Of a stretch of 64,000 nt of DNA, positions 13,703 to 22,741 are shown piece after piece; within the stretch, counting starts at the first letter, position 1, and every line of letters begins with the position of its first letter. The stretch covers positions 1,093,501-1,157,500 of the forward strand of contig NZ_OY762552.1 of assembly GCF_963666025.1 (NCBI RefSeq), given 5' to 3'. Source of the DNA: an uncultured Methanobacterium sp. (GTDB lineage: Archaea > Methanobacteriota > Methanobacteria > Methanobacteriales > Methanobacteriaceae). Under the pieces are notes generated by a model. It saw only the letters and a list, made by a program, of their open reading frames with translations, did not search any database and was not told the DNA's origin. Position numbers and translations under genes: made by a program.

Positions 13703-14197
13703 ATGAAAGATTCTGACACCATTAAAGCAGAGTACAATGCGGAAAGAATGGACATGGAAAAATATATACTGGTGGCTTTATTCCTGGTTCAGCAGCGATG
13801 GAGTTACGTGATTGGTCGAGAATTAGTAGAAGACAATATTACAACCAAACAGTGGCTGATGGTGATTGTAATGGCCCATGCATTCCAGAGTCCACCTTCC
13901 ATGCAGGAAGTAGCTGATGCCTTGAGCACCACCCACCAGAACGTTAAACAATTAGCCACCCGTCTGGAAGCCCGGGGATTTTTAACCATCAAACGCGACC
14001 CTGAAAACCGCCGCATACTGCGCTTAGAAGTAACTGAAGAATGTCAAAATTACTGGGAAAAAAGAGCTCCAGAAGACATTAAAACTATAAATGCTCACTT
14101 CGAAGCATTGGACAATGAAGAAATCAAATCATTGTTTCATATAATGGCCAAACTTGAGAAATCATCCCTTAAATTGTACGAAAAATCCAAAGGATGA
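13703..14197 (+). CDS. MarR-family transcriptional regulator
   Basis: This is a 164-aa winged-helix DNA-binding protein of the MarR type. The recognition region is PPSMQEVADALSTTHQNVKQ, followed by the wing RDPENRRILRLEVTEE. Helical N- and C-terminal parts would form the dimer interface. Divergence from copB across twin palindromes suggests that it represses copB and itself. Nothing in the sequence shows a metal site, so its signal could be a metal, a redox change or a small molecule. The following flavodoxin gene (72 nt downstream) may be co-regulated. Confidence 0.88.
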   Translation: MKDSDTIKAEYNAERMDMEKYILVALFLVQQRWSYVIGRELVEDNITTKQWLMVIVMAHAFQSPPSMQEVADALSTTHQNVKQLATRLEARGFLTIKRDPENRRILRLEVTEECQNYWEKRAPEDIKTINAHFEALDNEEIKSLFHIMAKLEKSSLKLYEKSKG

Positions 14198-14269
14198 TTG
14201 GAATTATTGAATAATGGAAATGATTGTGGAATGTTAAATTAATACTCGAAATTAGAAGTTGTGATCAAT

Positions 14270-14818
14270 ATGAAAGCATTAGTTGTATATGGAAGCAGAT
14301 ACGGAACAGCCGCTGAAATAGCCCAGGAAGTAGCCCGTGTTATTAAAGATGAAGGAGTAGAAGTTGATCTGGAAGATGCACGAGGAATTAAGGATTGTGA
14401 TGTTTCCCCCTATGACCTGGTGGTGGTGGGGAGTGGAATAAAAATAGGCAAATGGACCAGTAAATCCCTTAAATTCCTTAAAGACAATAGATCTTCCTTA
14501 GCAAATAGAAAAGTTGCCCTTTTTGTCACCTGTGGGGCCGCCAATGAAGAAAGTAGCAGAGCTGAAGGTCAGGAAAAATACTTGGATGAAGTGGCGGCCA
14601 AAAACATGACAAATGAACCATTATCCACCGGACTCTTTGGCAGTGTTTACGATCCTGAAGCCAACCATGGCCTGATGTTTAAAATGGTTAACCGTTCCGT
14701 GAGGAAAAACCTCGAAAAACAGGGCATAGACCCATCTAAACGCCTAGATTACCGTGACTGGGATGAAATAAGAACCTGGGCACGTGATCTGGTTGATAAG
14801 TTAGAAAATGATTCATAA
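14270..14818 (+). CDS. Flavodoxin-domain protein (HemG-like)
   Basis: This soluble protein of about 182 aa has a flavodoxin fold. The FMN phosphate loop is GSRYGTAAEIA at the N-terminus (normally T/S-x-T-G-x-T). Later segments SGIKIGKWTSK and LFVTCGAANEES are typical of the group that includes menaquinone-dependent protoporphyrinogen oxidase HemG. It is probably an electron carrier or quinone/FMN oxidoreductase. I choose ATG 14270, because the upstream GTGATC (14261-14266) matches the ribosome binding site and an in-frame GTG there is unlikely to be the start. It follows marR in the same direction and precedes a membrane-anchored flavodoxin-like gene by 62 nt. Confidence 0.85.
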   Translation: MKALVVYGSRYGTAAEIAQEVARVIKDEGVEVDLEDARGIKDCDVSPYDLVVVGSGIKIGKWTSKSLKFLKDNRSSLANRKVALFVTCGAANEESSRAEGQEKYLDEVAAKNMTNEPLSTGLFGSVYDPEANHGLMFKMVNRSVRKNLEKQGIDPSKRLDYRDWDEIRTWARDLVDKLENDS

Positions 14819-14880
14819 AATCAATATTAACCATAATACAAAAATCTGAGACTATATGAAAAACTAGGGAGACCCTTAAA

Positions 14881-15447
14881 ATGAATGCAAAAAGTATATT
14901 AAAAAAAATGGGAATCGGCCTGGTGATATTTATTTTACTGTTATTTGCAGTTATGGGATCCATTATCTTTGATGCAGCCAGTTACACCGGCACTGGATCA
15001 GAAAAACTAGAGGCTAATGGAACTGCAGTGGGAAGCGCTCTGGTTGTGTATGACCCTGGCTTCAGTGGTGTTGCTAAAAACACTGCCAGTAACATTAGCA
15101 GTCAGCTGCAGACCTACGGTTATAATGTAGATGTGGTTGGTATTAGAAACTCACAAGCAACCAACACCTCCAATTATGATGTTATTGCTGTTGTTGGACC
15201 CGTGTATATGGGTAAAGTTGCTAGTTCCGTTCAAGAGTACCTTAAAACATTCAAACCAGCCGCAGGCACTAAGGTAGGTGTTTTTGTAACTGGAAGTGAT
15301 CCAGATACTGCCAATGATAATGCGTTACTTATGAAAGAAGCAGTTCCATTACCTGATAGCAGTAATATCACCGTGAAAACCGTGGTAAAAGGAGTAAACG
15401 CAGATAACACCAAAACCATTACCTTCGTTAACACTCTAATAAAATAA
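14881..15447 (+). CDS. Membrane-anchored flavodoxin-like protein
   Basis: This 188-aa protein has one N-terminal membrane segment (about residues 10-33) and then a flavodoxin-like fold. The pattern GSALVVYDPGFSGVAKNTA followed by YDVIAVVGPVYMGKVASS and VGVFVTGSD parallels the preceding flavodoxin, but the phosphate loop is altered. The globular part probably lies outside the membrane, although a cytoplasmic anchor cannot be excluded. A short gap and common strand suggest co-transcription with the flavodoxin at 14270. A terminator overlaps its stop codon. Whether it still binds FMN is unclear. Confidence 0.75.
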   Translation: MNAKSILKKMGIGLVIFILLLFAVMGSIIFDAASYTGTGSEKLEANGTAVGSALVVYDPGFSGVAKNTASNISSQLQTYGYNVDVVGIRNSQATNTSNYDVIAVVGPVYMGKVASSVQEYLKTFKPAAGTKVGVFVTGSDPDTANDNALLMKEAVPLPDSSNITVKTVVKGVNADNTKTITFVNTLIK

Positions 15448-15473
15448 GGGATGTTATCCCTATTTTATTTTTA
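15441..15473 (+). terminator. Hairpin plus T-rich tract after the flavodoxin-like gene
   Basis: AGGGAT/ATCCCT closes a GTT loop, with flanking A and T runs extending the stem (one bulged A), followed by TATTTTATTTTT. It begins at the stop codon of the gene ending at 15447. Confidence 0.7.
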
Positions 15474-15493
15474 AGTCTGAGTGGGGGAACGTC

Positions 15494-16003
15494 TTGAAAA
15501 CTATGTCAAAAAAATCTCTGATTCCATCCATAGTAACTGCACTTCGATTACTGGTAGCACCGGTATTATTCTACACAATAATGACGAATCAGTACTTAGG
15601 AGCTATATTAATACTGATTTTTGCAGGAATCACCGATTTTCTGGATGGGTATCTGGCCCGGAGACTGGATGCATCATCGGATAGTGGGGCTTACCTTGAT
15701 GTTATATCTGATTTCATCCTGATAGTCCTTGGTTTTGCAGCATTTGTCCTTAAAGGATGGTACGATCCATTAATTCTATTGTTAATCATCACCATGTTTG
15801 CACTGTTTTTAGCCACTTCCAGCCTTAAAAAGCTGGTTTACGATCCAGTGGGGAAATACTTAGGTGCCTTCCTCATGGTTATGCTTTTTATAACACTCTT
15901 ATTCCCTGAACCATTGATAAAAACAATTTTACTTGTTCTATTGGTGATTATATGCCTTACTTCAATAATAAGTAGGTTTTCAGTAGTTTTAAGGCGAAAA
16001 TAA
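15494..16003 (+). CDS. CDP-alcohol phosphatidyltransferase family protein
   Basis: This integral membrane enzyme of about 170 aa transfers a phosphatidyl or archaetidyl group from a CDP-lipid to an alcohol. The signature D-G-x2-A-R-x8-G-x3-D-x3-D is intact (DGYLARRL then GAYLDVISD), so it should be active. About five or six hydrophobic segments follow. The acceptor alcohol (glycerol phosphate, serine or inositol phosphate) cannot be read from the sequence. A GGGGG ribosome binding site 6 nt upstream favours the TTG at 15494; the ATG at 15503 is the alternative. The gene follows a terminator, so it probably has its own promoter. Confidence 0.88.
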   Translation: MKTMSKKSLIPSIVTALRLLVAPVLFYTIMTNQYLGAILILIFAGITDFLDGYLARRLDASSDSGAYLDVISDFILIVLGFAAFVLKGWYDPLILLLIITMFALFLATSSLKKLVYDPVGKYLGAFLMVMLFITLLFPEPLIKTILLVLLVIICLTSIISRFSVVLRRK

Positions 16004-16167
16004 GGGATAAACAGGAAGTAAATAGAAATAATACTTTTTTAAATGATTTTTTTTTAAAATGAGGATACTTTAAAGTTGATTATTAATATCAAAAGTAGTT
16101 AATGTTAATTAACCTAATAAAAAACAGAAAAAATTATTGCTATTCAAGTGATCAAGGTGCAGCAAAA

Positions 16168-16875
16168 ATGAAGAATAACCCAGAATGGTATTACAATGAA
16201 AACCCGGTAGGAGTGGATTATTTAGATCCAGAAATAGCCAGAGAATACAATAAAGAACATCAAAAATTCAGGAATTTTGAGGATGAAACCGAAGACATTG
16301 TTCAGATGTTAGGAATTACACCAGAGGACACTGTACTGGATTTCGGCTGTGGAACTGGTGGAATTGCATTAAATCTTACAAAATATTGTAAGAGGGTTAT
16401 TGGTGTGGATATTTCAAGAGAAATGCTGGATATTCTCGAAGAAAAAGCTAAAAAACAGGACATTACCAATATTGAAACTCATTGCGCAGGATTTTTAACC
16501 TACAATCATGACCAGTCAGTTAAAATAGATAAAATTGTGTCCATGGTGGCACTTCATCATCTCCCTGATTTCTGGAAATCAGTGGCACTCCTTAACATGG
16601 CAAAAATTCTAAAAACAGGGGGAAAACTTTATCTTTTCGATGTTGTATTCACCTTCAATATCCAGGATCATCAAAAAACCATAGGACAGATGATAAACCA
16701 GATGGAAAATGCTGCGGGTGATTCAATGGCAGATGAATTAAAGGTCCATATTCGTGATGAATTTAGCACTTATGACTGGATAATGGAAGGTTTACTGGAA
16801 AGAGCAGGATTTTCAATTGATTCTGTGGATGTAAAGGCAGATAATATAAGGGGCTATATCTGTTCTAAGGTATGA
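16168..16875 (+). CDS. SAM-dependent methyltransferase (class I)
   Basis: This is a soluble methyltransferase of about 235 aa. Motif I is VLDFGCGTGGIAL, followed by the acidic end of strand 2 in VIGVDISREML. The post-motif region VALHHLPDFWKSVAL and LKTGGKLYLFDVV fits the Methyltransf_11/25 group. The start at ATG 16168 is preferred because GTGATC and AAGGTG lie just upstream; a further in-frame ATG at 16102 would add a poorly conserved, Asn/Lys-rich leader. The substrate is unknown. It stands alone on its strand between a lipid enzyme and a convergent channel gene. Confidence 0.85.
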   Translation: MKNNPEWYYNENPVGVDYLDPEIAREYNKEHQKFRNFEDETEDIVQMLGITPEDTVLDFGCGTGGIALNLTKYCKRVIGVDISREMLDILEEKAKKQDITNIETHCAGFLTYNHDQSVKIDKIVSMVALHHLPDFWKSVALLNMAKILKTGGKLYLFDVVFTFNIQDHQKTIGQMINQMENAAGDSMADELKVHIRDEFSTYDWIMEGLLERAGFSIDSVDVKADNIRGYICSKV

Positions 16876-16994
16876 TCTTTGCCTATTATACTTTTTCCAC
16901 AGCGGGGAGGGTTATTGAGTTAATTTTTTTAAGTTATGATATTTCCAGGTTATGATATTTCCAGTACTTTTAAACTAATTCTCAAACTTTAGAA

Positions 16995-17621
16995 TTAACC
17001 TAAATATTTTTTTTCCAACATTTTCTTTAAAAATGGACTGAGCAGATATGCCAAACTGCTCCACGCGAAGAAATAAACTGATAACCCTAAAGCAAGGACC
17101 GAACATAGGGGTAAAATAAGATTGATATCCCTCATTAATTTAAGTGTATTCTCATTAAGATTTTCATCAACCAATCCTTTCCAAACAGAATAGTACCAGT
17201 TCACATAGTATAAAATTCCAGCGAATAACAGGTTGAGTTGGAAAATTATGTTTGCTGTAATGTAAGATCCACCATATTCCGATATTATTTCAGTGGAAAA
17301 AGGCACCAGAGCAATGAATAGCAGCCAGAAGATGTTAATAGTTATCAAAGTTGGGTCAGAACGTTTAATGAACTGGAACTGCTGATGATTATTACGCCAG
17401 AAACCGGCTAGTATCCAGAAAGAAAGAGCATAGCACATTAATTTAGGCCATAACACCCAGAGTTGCTGTTGGAATGCAGCTTCACTTAAGTTACTGGCAA
17501 TATCAGGAACCCCAATACTTAAAACCAAAAGAGTCATGGCAATGGCAAATATACCATCCACCAGGGTTTCAATACGGCTGGTGGTCATCCATAAGTTAAT
17601 AGAATCCGGGTTTTTTGACAT
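16995..17621 (-). CDS. TMEM175-family membrane protein (putative potassium channel)
   Basis: This 208-aa protein has six predicted membrane helices. The first carries RIETLVDGIFAIAMTLLVL, the conserved block of the TMEM175/DUF1211 family, in which R-x-E-x(2-3)-D-G helix 1 residues line a K+-permeable pore in characterised bacterial members. The segment FWRNNHQQFQFIKRSDPTL is also typical. In this protein the family Phe-Ser before Asp is Leu-Val, a small departure. Prokaryotic proteins form tetramers of one domain each. No regulatory domain is present. Conduction of K+ is inferred from the family. Confidence 0.85.
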   Translation of the reverse strand: MSKNPDSINLWMTTSRIETLVDGIFAIAMTLLVLSIGVPDIASNLSEAAFQQQLWVLWPKLMCYALSFWILAGFWRNNHQQFQFIKRSDPTLITINIFWLLFIALVPFSTEIISEYGGSYITANIIFQLNLLFAGILYYVNWYYSVWKGLVDENLNENTLKLMRDINLILPLCSVLALGLSVYFFAWSSLAYLLSPFLKKMLEKKYLG

Positions 17622-17901
17622 TAGATTATGATATTCCTTTTGGCTATAAAAATTATTGGGTTTTTTAAGAACTCAATTATTTACCCCATTTGAGTTCTAA
17701 GGTTGGAAATATGAACTCTTTAATGGTTGAAGATAGGGACTTCTTAAAATATATTCCACCAATAAAGCAAAAGATATTATTACTTTTCAAGTGCTCTTAG
17801 TAAAAAGACATATTCATGCGTATTATAATCATAAATAGAATAAAATTACTAAGATTGGATACGGAATTGAATAAATAAATACCAGATTAGGAAGTAAGAC
17901 C

Positions 17902-18360
17902 ATGAAAATCGAAATAAAAAACATCCCAGAGTATCAGGTGGCCTTCATCTTAAAGAAAGGAAGTTATCAGCAGATCCCTGATACTTTAGGCAAAGTTGTG
18001 GGATGTTTAATGGCCAAAAACGTGGAAATTCAAATGCCAGTCTACGGAATATACTATAACAGTCCTATGGATGTTTCTGAAGAAGAGCTGGAATGGGAAG
18101 TTGGAGCGGCCTTCATTGGAGAATTAGAAGGAGAAACTGATATTCAAATAAAGGTTGTCCCTCAGCATGAAGCAGTTACAACTGTGTTTAAAGGACCTTA
18201 TGGTGAAGCAGCATCAGTTTACATGGATCTCATCCAGTACGCAGGAAAAAAAGACTATCAGATCGCCGGCCCTGTTCTGGAAAGTTATCTTAATGATCCT
18301 TCTGAAGTCTCTCAGAGTGAGGCTTTAACCGAAATACAATTCCCTGTGGTGAAAAAATAG
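17902..18360 (+). CDS. GyrI-like (AraC effector-binding) domain protein
   Basis: This is a stand-alone 152-aa GyrI/SOUL-fold protein. It has two repeats of the beta-alpha-beta-beta unit; the conserved parts are VYGIYYNSPMDVSEEELEWEVG, split as VYGIYYNSP and EEELEWEVG, then FKGPYGEA and PVLESYLNDPSEV. Family members bind hydrophobic small molecules, or are effector domains of regulators; a few are reported as hydrolases. It closely resembles the C-terminal half of the nitroreductase fusion at 18847, ending with the same YLNDPxEV...FPV pattern. It is separated from that gene by 486 nt. The ligand is unknown. Confidence 0.85.
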   Translation: MKIEIKNIPEYQVAFILKKGSYQQIPDTLGKVVGCLMAKNVEIQMPVYGIYYNSPMDVSEEELEWEVGAAFIGELEGETDIQIKVVPQHEAVTTVFKGPYGEAASVYMDLIQYAGKKDYQIAGPVLESYLNDPSEVSQSEALTEIQFPVVKK

Positions 18361-18846
18361 TTACCAACGGTGGAAAAAATAGTTACCATATTTATGATCA
18401 GCCGGGATTTTGATATGTTAAACTGTTTTTAAATATTAATTTAATATTTAAAGATGCATGAGAAGTTATTGGCCGGAAGTGACTCAACAAATCACCTCAA
18501 TGTCCAGTTCGGCCAATTTCATGCTATTTCGTGAATCAATGGAATTAGGACTAATCTAACCCCCCTGACCTTCAATTTTTTCTTGAGTATTTAGACGAGG
18601 ATTATCATTTCCCCCATATTTCCCTAATTGTTGGAAATAATTACGAATATACCCTTATTTCTCAAATTGTCCAATAAATCACTAATTTATCCCAATATAA
18701 TTATTAAATGCCCTTTTAAGCCTTTTAAAACTTTAATTTCGTTTTAAAATTCTCCATCATTTATATACAATTTCAATCAACTATTCCTAACCTTCACATT
18801 ACTGAAAGTTCTAAAAATAATAAAAGTTTGTAGTTTAGGTGACAAT
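18361..18846. other. Intergenic region with a GC-rich-arm stem-loop
   Basis: There is no coding signal. Bases 18468-18475 (ATTGGCCG) and 18510-18517 (CGGCCAAT) are perfect 8-nt inverted repeats around a 34-nt loop that itself holds GTGA/TCAC. Bases 18431-18449 form an AT-only palindrome (AAATATTA/TAATATTT). Downstream is pyrimidine-rich sequence and then the promoter region of the nitroreductase fusion. The stem-loop could be a small RNA or a terminator-like element; no function is proven. Confidence 0.5.
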
Positions 18847-19911
18847 ATGAACCAAATCCTTGACACTATTAAAAGCAGAAGAAGTGTTCGTAAATATCAG
18901 GATAAGCAGATTAAAGACGAAGAGCTTGAAAAAATCCTGGAAGCTGCCATTTATGCCCCCACAGGCCATAATGACCAGCCATGGCATTTTACCATAATTC
19001 AAAATAAGGATCTGATAAATCAGATCAATGAAGGTGCCAAGGAAGTTATGAAAACAATGGATGTAGAATGGATAGCGAATATGGGGAAAGCTGAGAGTCT
19101 TAACATCTTCCACCAGGCACCAACAGTTATAATAGTCTCCGGACGAAAAGATGCCACCACACCCCTGGTTGATTGCTCAGCAGCGGTTGCCAACATGCTC
19201 CTGGCTGCAGAGAGTATGGATATTGGTTCCTGTTGGATAGGATTAGCCAAATTTTACTTCCTTAATGGGGAGAATATGGAAGAATTAAACATACCCGAAA
19301 ATTATGAAGTTCACTTCGGAGTTTCACTTGGTTATAAGGTCCGGAAAAACCCAGAAGCTCTCTTAAGACACAAAAATGTTTTTAATTATGTAGAGGTCTC
19401 ATCACAAAATATTAACAAACCGAACACCAAATTACAAATGGGTGTAACTATGGATGTAATAGAAAAAAGAATAGAAGAGACTAAAGTTGCTTATATTCCA
19501 TACAGTGGAAGTTATGACCGTATCCCAGAATATATCCAGGAAGTAGGACAGTGGGTTATGGAAAAAGGTCTTGAAATGACTGGCAGGGTTTACGGAACCT
19601 ATTTCAACAGCCCGGAAGATGTGGCTGAGGAAGATCTGCGATATGAAATCGGTTTTTCATTTGCAGGAGATGCCTTACCAGAAGACAAGATCGGTATTAA
19701 AGAAATCCCGGAACATACCGTACTATCAGCCATGCACCAGGGCCCCTATACTGAAGTAGGGCCAGTTATACACGCAGTGGTGGATTATGCCGTTGAAAAT
19801 GGCTACGACATTGTGGGACCGGTAACTGAAGTATATCTTAATGATCCGGCAGAAGTTCCTGAAAGTGAACTTTTAACCGAAGTGCAATTTCCAGTCATAA
19901 AAATCAAATAA
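18847..19911 (+). CDS. Nitroreductase fused to a GyrI-like effector-binding domain
   Basis: Residues 1-175 form an FMN-dependent nitroreductase: IKSRRSVRKYQDKQI binds the FMN phosphate, and ILEAAIYAPTGHNDQPWHF and SCWIGLAKFY are conserved family blocks. After a linker (about 176-195), residues 196-354 form a GyrI-like domain with VYGTYFNSPEDV, HQGPYTEVGPV and YLNDPAEVPESELL. The C-terminal half is clearly paralogous to the stand-alone GyrI-like protein at 17902. The fusion suggests that a small molecule bound by the GyrI part is the substrate, or controls the reductase. The start follows a GGTGACAAT ribosome binding site. Substrates are unknown. Confidence 0.87.
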   Translation: MNQILDTIKSRRSVRKYQDKQIKDEELEKILEAAIYAPTGHNDQPWHFTIIQNKDLINQINEGAKEVMKTMDVEWIANMGKAESLNIFHQAPTVIIVSGRKDATTPLVDCSAAVANMLLAAESMDIGSCWIGLAKFYFLNGENMEELNIPENYEVHFGVSLGYKVRKNPEALLRHKNVFNYVEVSSQNINKPNTKLQMGVTMDVIEKRIEETKVAYIPYSGSYDRIPEYIQEVGQWVMEKGLEMTGRVYGTYFNSPEDVAEEDLRYEIGFSFAGDALPEDKIGIKEIPEHTVLSAMHQGPYTEVGPVIHAVVDYAVENGYDIVGPVTEVYLNDPAEVPESELLTEVQFPVIKIK

Positions 19912-20311
19912 TTTTCATTAAATCTTTTTTTAACCCTTTTTTTACACTGTGCTCTCCATTAAAATCCCAAAGACCCAAAAACAAAAGTTAAGAAACATTC
20001 ATAATATTTAGGGCTGCTTAAACTTCCCTTGATTTATTTAATAATTTGGGTGTAATTTGGGCATAGCTATTTATTATTAGGATTGAATAAAATAGACTAG
20101 TTCTTACTTAATTCCAAAAGAATTAAAAGGACCACACCAAGAATCTCGTATTGCTCACGAAAATCTAAATTCAAATGTTATGCTAAAAAAAAGCTGATAG
20201 AACAAACATTTAAGAATAATGATCACAAACAATAATAAAATATATTAATAATATTAAAACTAATATTAAACACCTGGCTCGTGTTTATCTTGAATAGAAC
20301 CAGGAGGAACC
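19912..20311. other. AT-rich intergenic region
   Basis: No gene was found. A pyrimidine-rich stretch with several T runs follows the nitroreductase stop and may terminate transcription. Near the end, CCTGG (20274-20278) and CCAGG (20300-20304) can pair around a 21-nt loop just before the AGGAGG ribosome binding site of the NYN gene, so translation might be gated by this weak hairpin. Confidence 0.4.
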
Positions 20312-20800
<489 letters not shown>

Positions 20801-21364
20801 AATAAACATTCCATTAATTTCATTACTTATTTCTTATTTTCAACACAAAAATACAATCCTCTCCTAATTTTTCTTAACAATAACCATTTTACCAGATTAA
20901 AAATAGCTCTTTTACTGAATAATGGATTATTTCCCTGAAAAAAATAATGGATTATTTTCCTAAAATAAATAAAATCTATTTATTTTCTAGATGCTCATTT
21001 TACAAAGAGAAAATTAGATGTTAAATGGCAGTTAGTCCCGCAAATTAAGAACAGGACTGTTTACTCACAATTACTGTTTATTGCTATCTGTCGGAAAATT
21101 TATATGGGATGTAAGGTCTATCTTTAAGTCCTAGAACTAATTGTTAGTTTGCAAATGCAAAGAGAAATCACCAACCTCTCAGTTATATCCTCTGGAGACG
21201 TGACTCATTTCATTGCATGATATAATAACCTTCATATAGAAAGTTCTAAAACCTTCATATAGAAAGTTCTTAAAATATCATATTAGAAAGTTATTAAGAA
21301 TTTCACGCCGGGTATTGTTATACTCTCATTATGTTAATTATTACTACTTTAAAGGTGGTTCAAA
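20801..21364. other. Long intergenic region before trkA
   Basis: No open reading frame of note. It holds three near-copies of a word upstream of trkA (separate entry) and, at about 21150-21215, paired segments such as AGAG/CTCT and ATGCAA/TTGCAT that could form an RNA structure. I could not match this to a known riboswitch or sRNA. The first 200 nt are AT-rich and featureless. Confidence 0.4.
21227..21292 (+). repeat. Triplicated direct repeat upstream of trkA
   Basis: AACCTTCATATAGAAAGTTCT occurs exactly at 21227-21247 and 21250-21270, and a degenerate third copy (TCATATTAGAAAGTT) occurs at 21278-21292. Spacing is 23 nt and about 26 nt. The block ends about 70 nt before the trkA start, close to promoter position, and may bind a regulator of potassium uptake. 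Confidence 0.6.
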
Positions 21365-22015
21365 ATGTACGTGGTTGTAATGGGTGGGGGGAGAGTCGGA
21401 TTGAACCTGGCCTCCTTCTTAATTGCTGATGGGCATGATGTTACTTTAATTGAAAATGACGAACATTTATGTACTAATGCTGCAGCTGAACTGGATGCGT
21501 TGGTGATCTGTGGTAACGGTACTGACACCAAAACCCTGGAAGAAGCTAATGTGTCCAGTGCAAATGTATTTGTAGCAGCAACTGGAAATGACGAGGCTAA
21601 CCTGCTTGCCTGTATTCTGGTGAGGGAATTTGAACTTCCTAAAATCATTGCTAGGGTAAGTGAACCCAGCCATGCCGAAGCGTTCCGTAAGGTAGGTATT
21701 GATTCAGTTATCAGTCCTGAGATCACGGCCGCCAGTTATCTGGAAAAATTGATAATTCGACCTAAAATCGCTGACCTGGTAGTAATGGGAAAAGGTGACG
21801 CAGAATTACTTGATTTTAACCTGGAAAACGAAAAGGTAGTGGGCAAAAAAGTAGGAGATATCAGTCCCACCGAAGACTTTATAATCGTTGCGGTTTATGA
21901 AAATGGAGATATAACCATTCCAAAACCGGATATCGTCCTGAAAAAGGGTATGAAGGTTTCTATACTAGTAAAAACCAAGGCTGCCCGTGAAGTCATGAAA
22001 CGATTCACCAAGTAA
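21365..22015 (+). CDS. trkA: TrkA-type potassium uptake regulator (RCK protein)
   Basis: This 216-aa protein has an N-terminal Rossmann RCK_N domain (about 1-135) with MGGGRVGLNLA as the NAD(H)-binding glycine loop and an acidic strand end in VTLIENDEH. The C-terminal RCK_C domain is about 136-216. It would gate a membrane K+ transporter (TrkH/KtrB) in response to nucleotide. No transporter gene is in the window next to it, so the partner is encoded elsewhere. The start is ATG, with GGTGGTTCAAA upstream. Direct repeats lie in the promoter region. Confidence 0.92.
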   Translation: MYVVVMGGGRVGLNLASFLIADGHDVTLIENDEHLCTNAAAELDALVICGNGTDTKTLEEANVSSANVFVAATGNDEANLLACILVREFELPKIIARVSEPSHAEAFRKVGIDSVISPEITAASYLEKLIIRPKIADLVVMGKGDAELLDFNLENEKVVGKKVGDISPTEDFIIVAVYENGDITIPKPDIVLKKGMKVSILVKTKAAREVMKRFTK

Positions 22016-22255
22016 ATTTAGTTCATTTTAAATTTATAAAAATCAGCAGATTTCATTAAATTATTCTGTTTTTAGTCTGTTTATAAATTCTATTGATTTT
22101 TCATCGGTATATTCCTTAAAAATCTATATAATGGGGCAGGTTGTCAGGTTCATGAGAACTTTAAATTTCATGGAAGATTAAATAGTAATTTCCATGTTTA
22201 GTATAATTCAGATTTTAAAGTAGATCCTATTTAAGGATCCTACCCAACCAGTTAT

Positions 22256-22606
22256 CTATTTTTTAAGCAGTTCATCTAAAATATCTATGATCTTGGGATT
22301 AGACAAACTGTAATGCACCCAAACACCTTCTTTACGCCATTTCAAAAAGCCAGCTTTTTTTAATACATTCAAGTGATGTGATACAGTTGGTTGTGGTTTT
22401 TCCATTGCAGTAAAGATTTCACAAACACACAGTTCACCATATTTTAATAAATAGATTATTTTAAGTCTGGTTGGATCTCCAAGGGCTTTTATAGAATCTG
22501 CATTTTCATATAAAACATCATCTGCAGGAATTTTGGGCTTTATCTTTTCCAGTCTCTCAATCTGGTCTGGGCCCGGTTTATCCCCACCAATTTCACATGA
22601 TTTCAT
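22256..22606 (-). CDS. arsR: ArsR-family metalloregulator
   Basis: This 116-aa winged-helix repressor has the pattern ALGDPTRLKIIYLL, then GELCVCEIF, then QPTVSHHLNVLKKAGF. The Cys pair in ELCVCEI is the classical alpha-3 arsenic/antimony site of ArsR, so it probably senses arsenite. It is transcribed in the same direction as, and downstream of, the arsM fusion and DGC genes, with 135 nt separating it from the latter. AT-rich dyads before its start and before arsM are possible operators. It would derepress the cluster when As(III) binds. Confidence 0.9.
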   Translation of the reverse strand: MKSCEIGGDKPGPDQIERLEKIKPKIPADDVLYENADSIKALGDPTRLKIIYLLKYGELCVCEIFTAMEKPQPTVSHHLNVLKKAGFLKWRKEGVWVHYSLSNPKIIDILDELLKK

Positions 22607-22741
22607 AATATTCTTTATAGATATATAATATATTTAAATTATGGATGTATTATTTATTATATGACAAAAGAACATCTTTTATTTTTTTAATTGCCATTCA
22701 ACCACATAGCTACCTGTTTAAAGAATGAAAGAGTTTGATTT

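Noticed and set aside
14261..14269. GTG at 14261 as start of the flavodoxin gene
   Set aside because: GTGATC here is the ribosome binding site itself; ATG 14270 fits the family start.
21150..21215. Riboswitch upstream of trkA
   Set aside because: Some short complementary segments exist, but they do not match a c-di-AMP or other known riboswitch core by eye.
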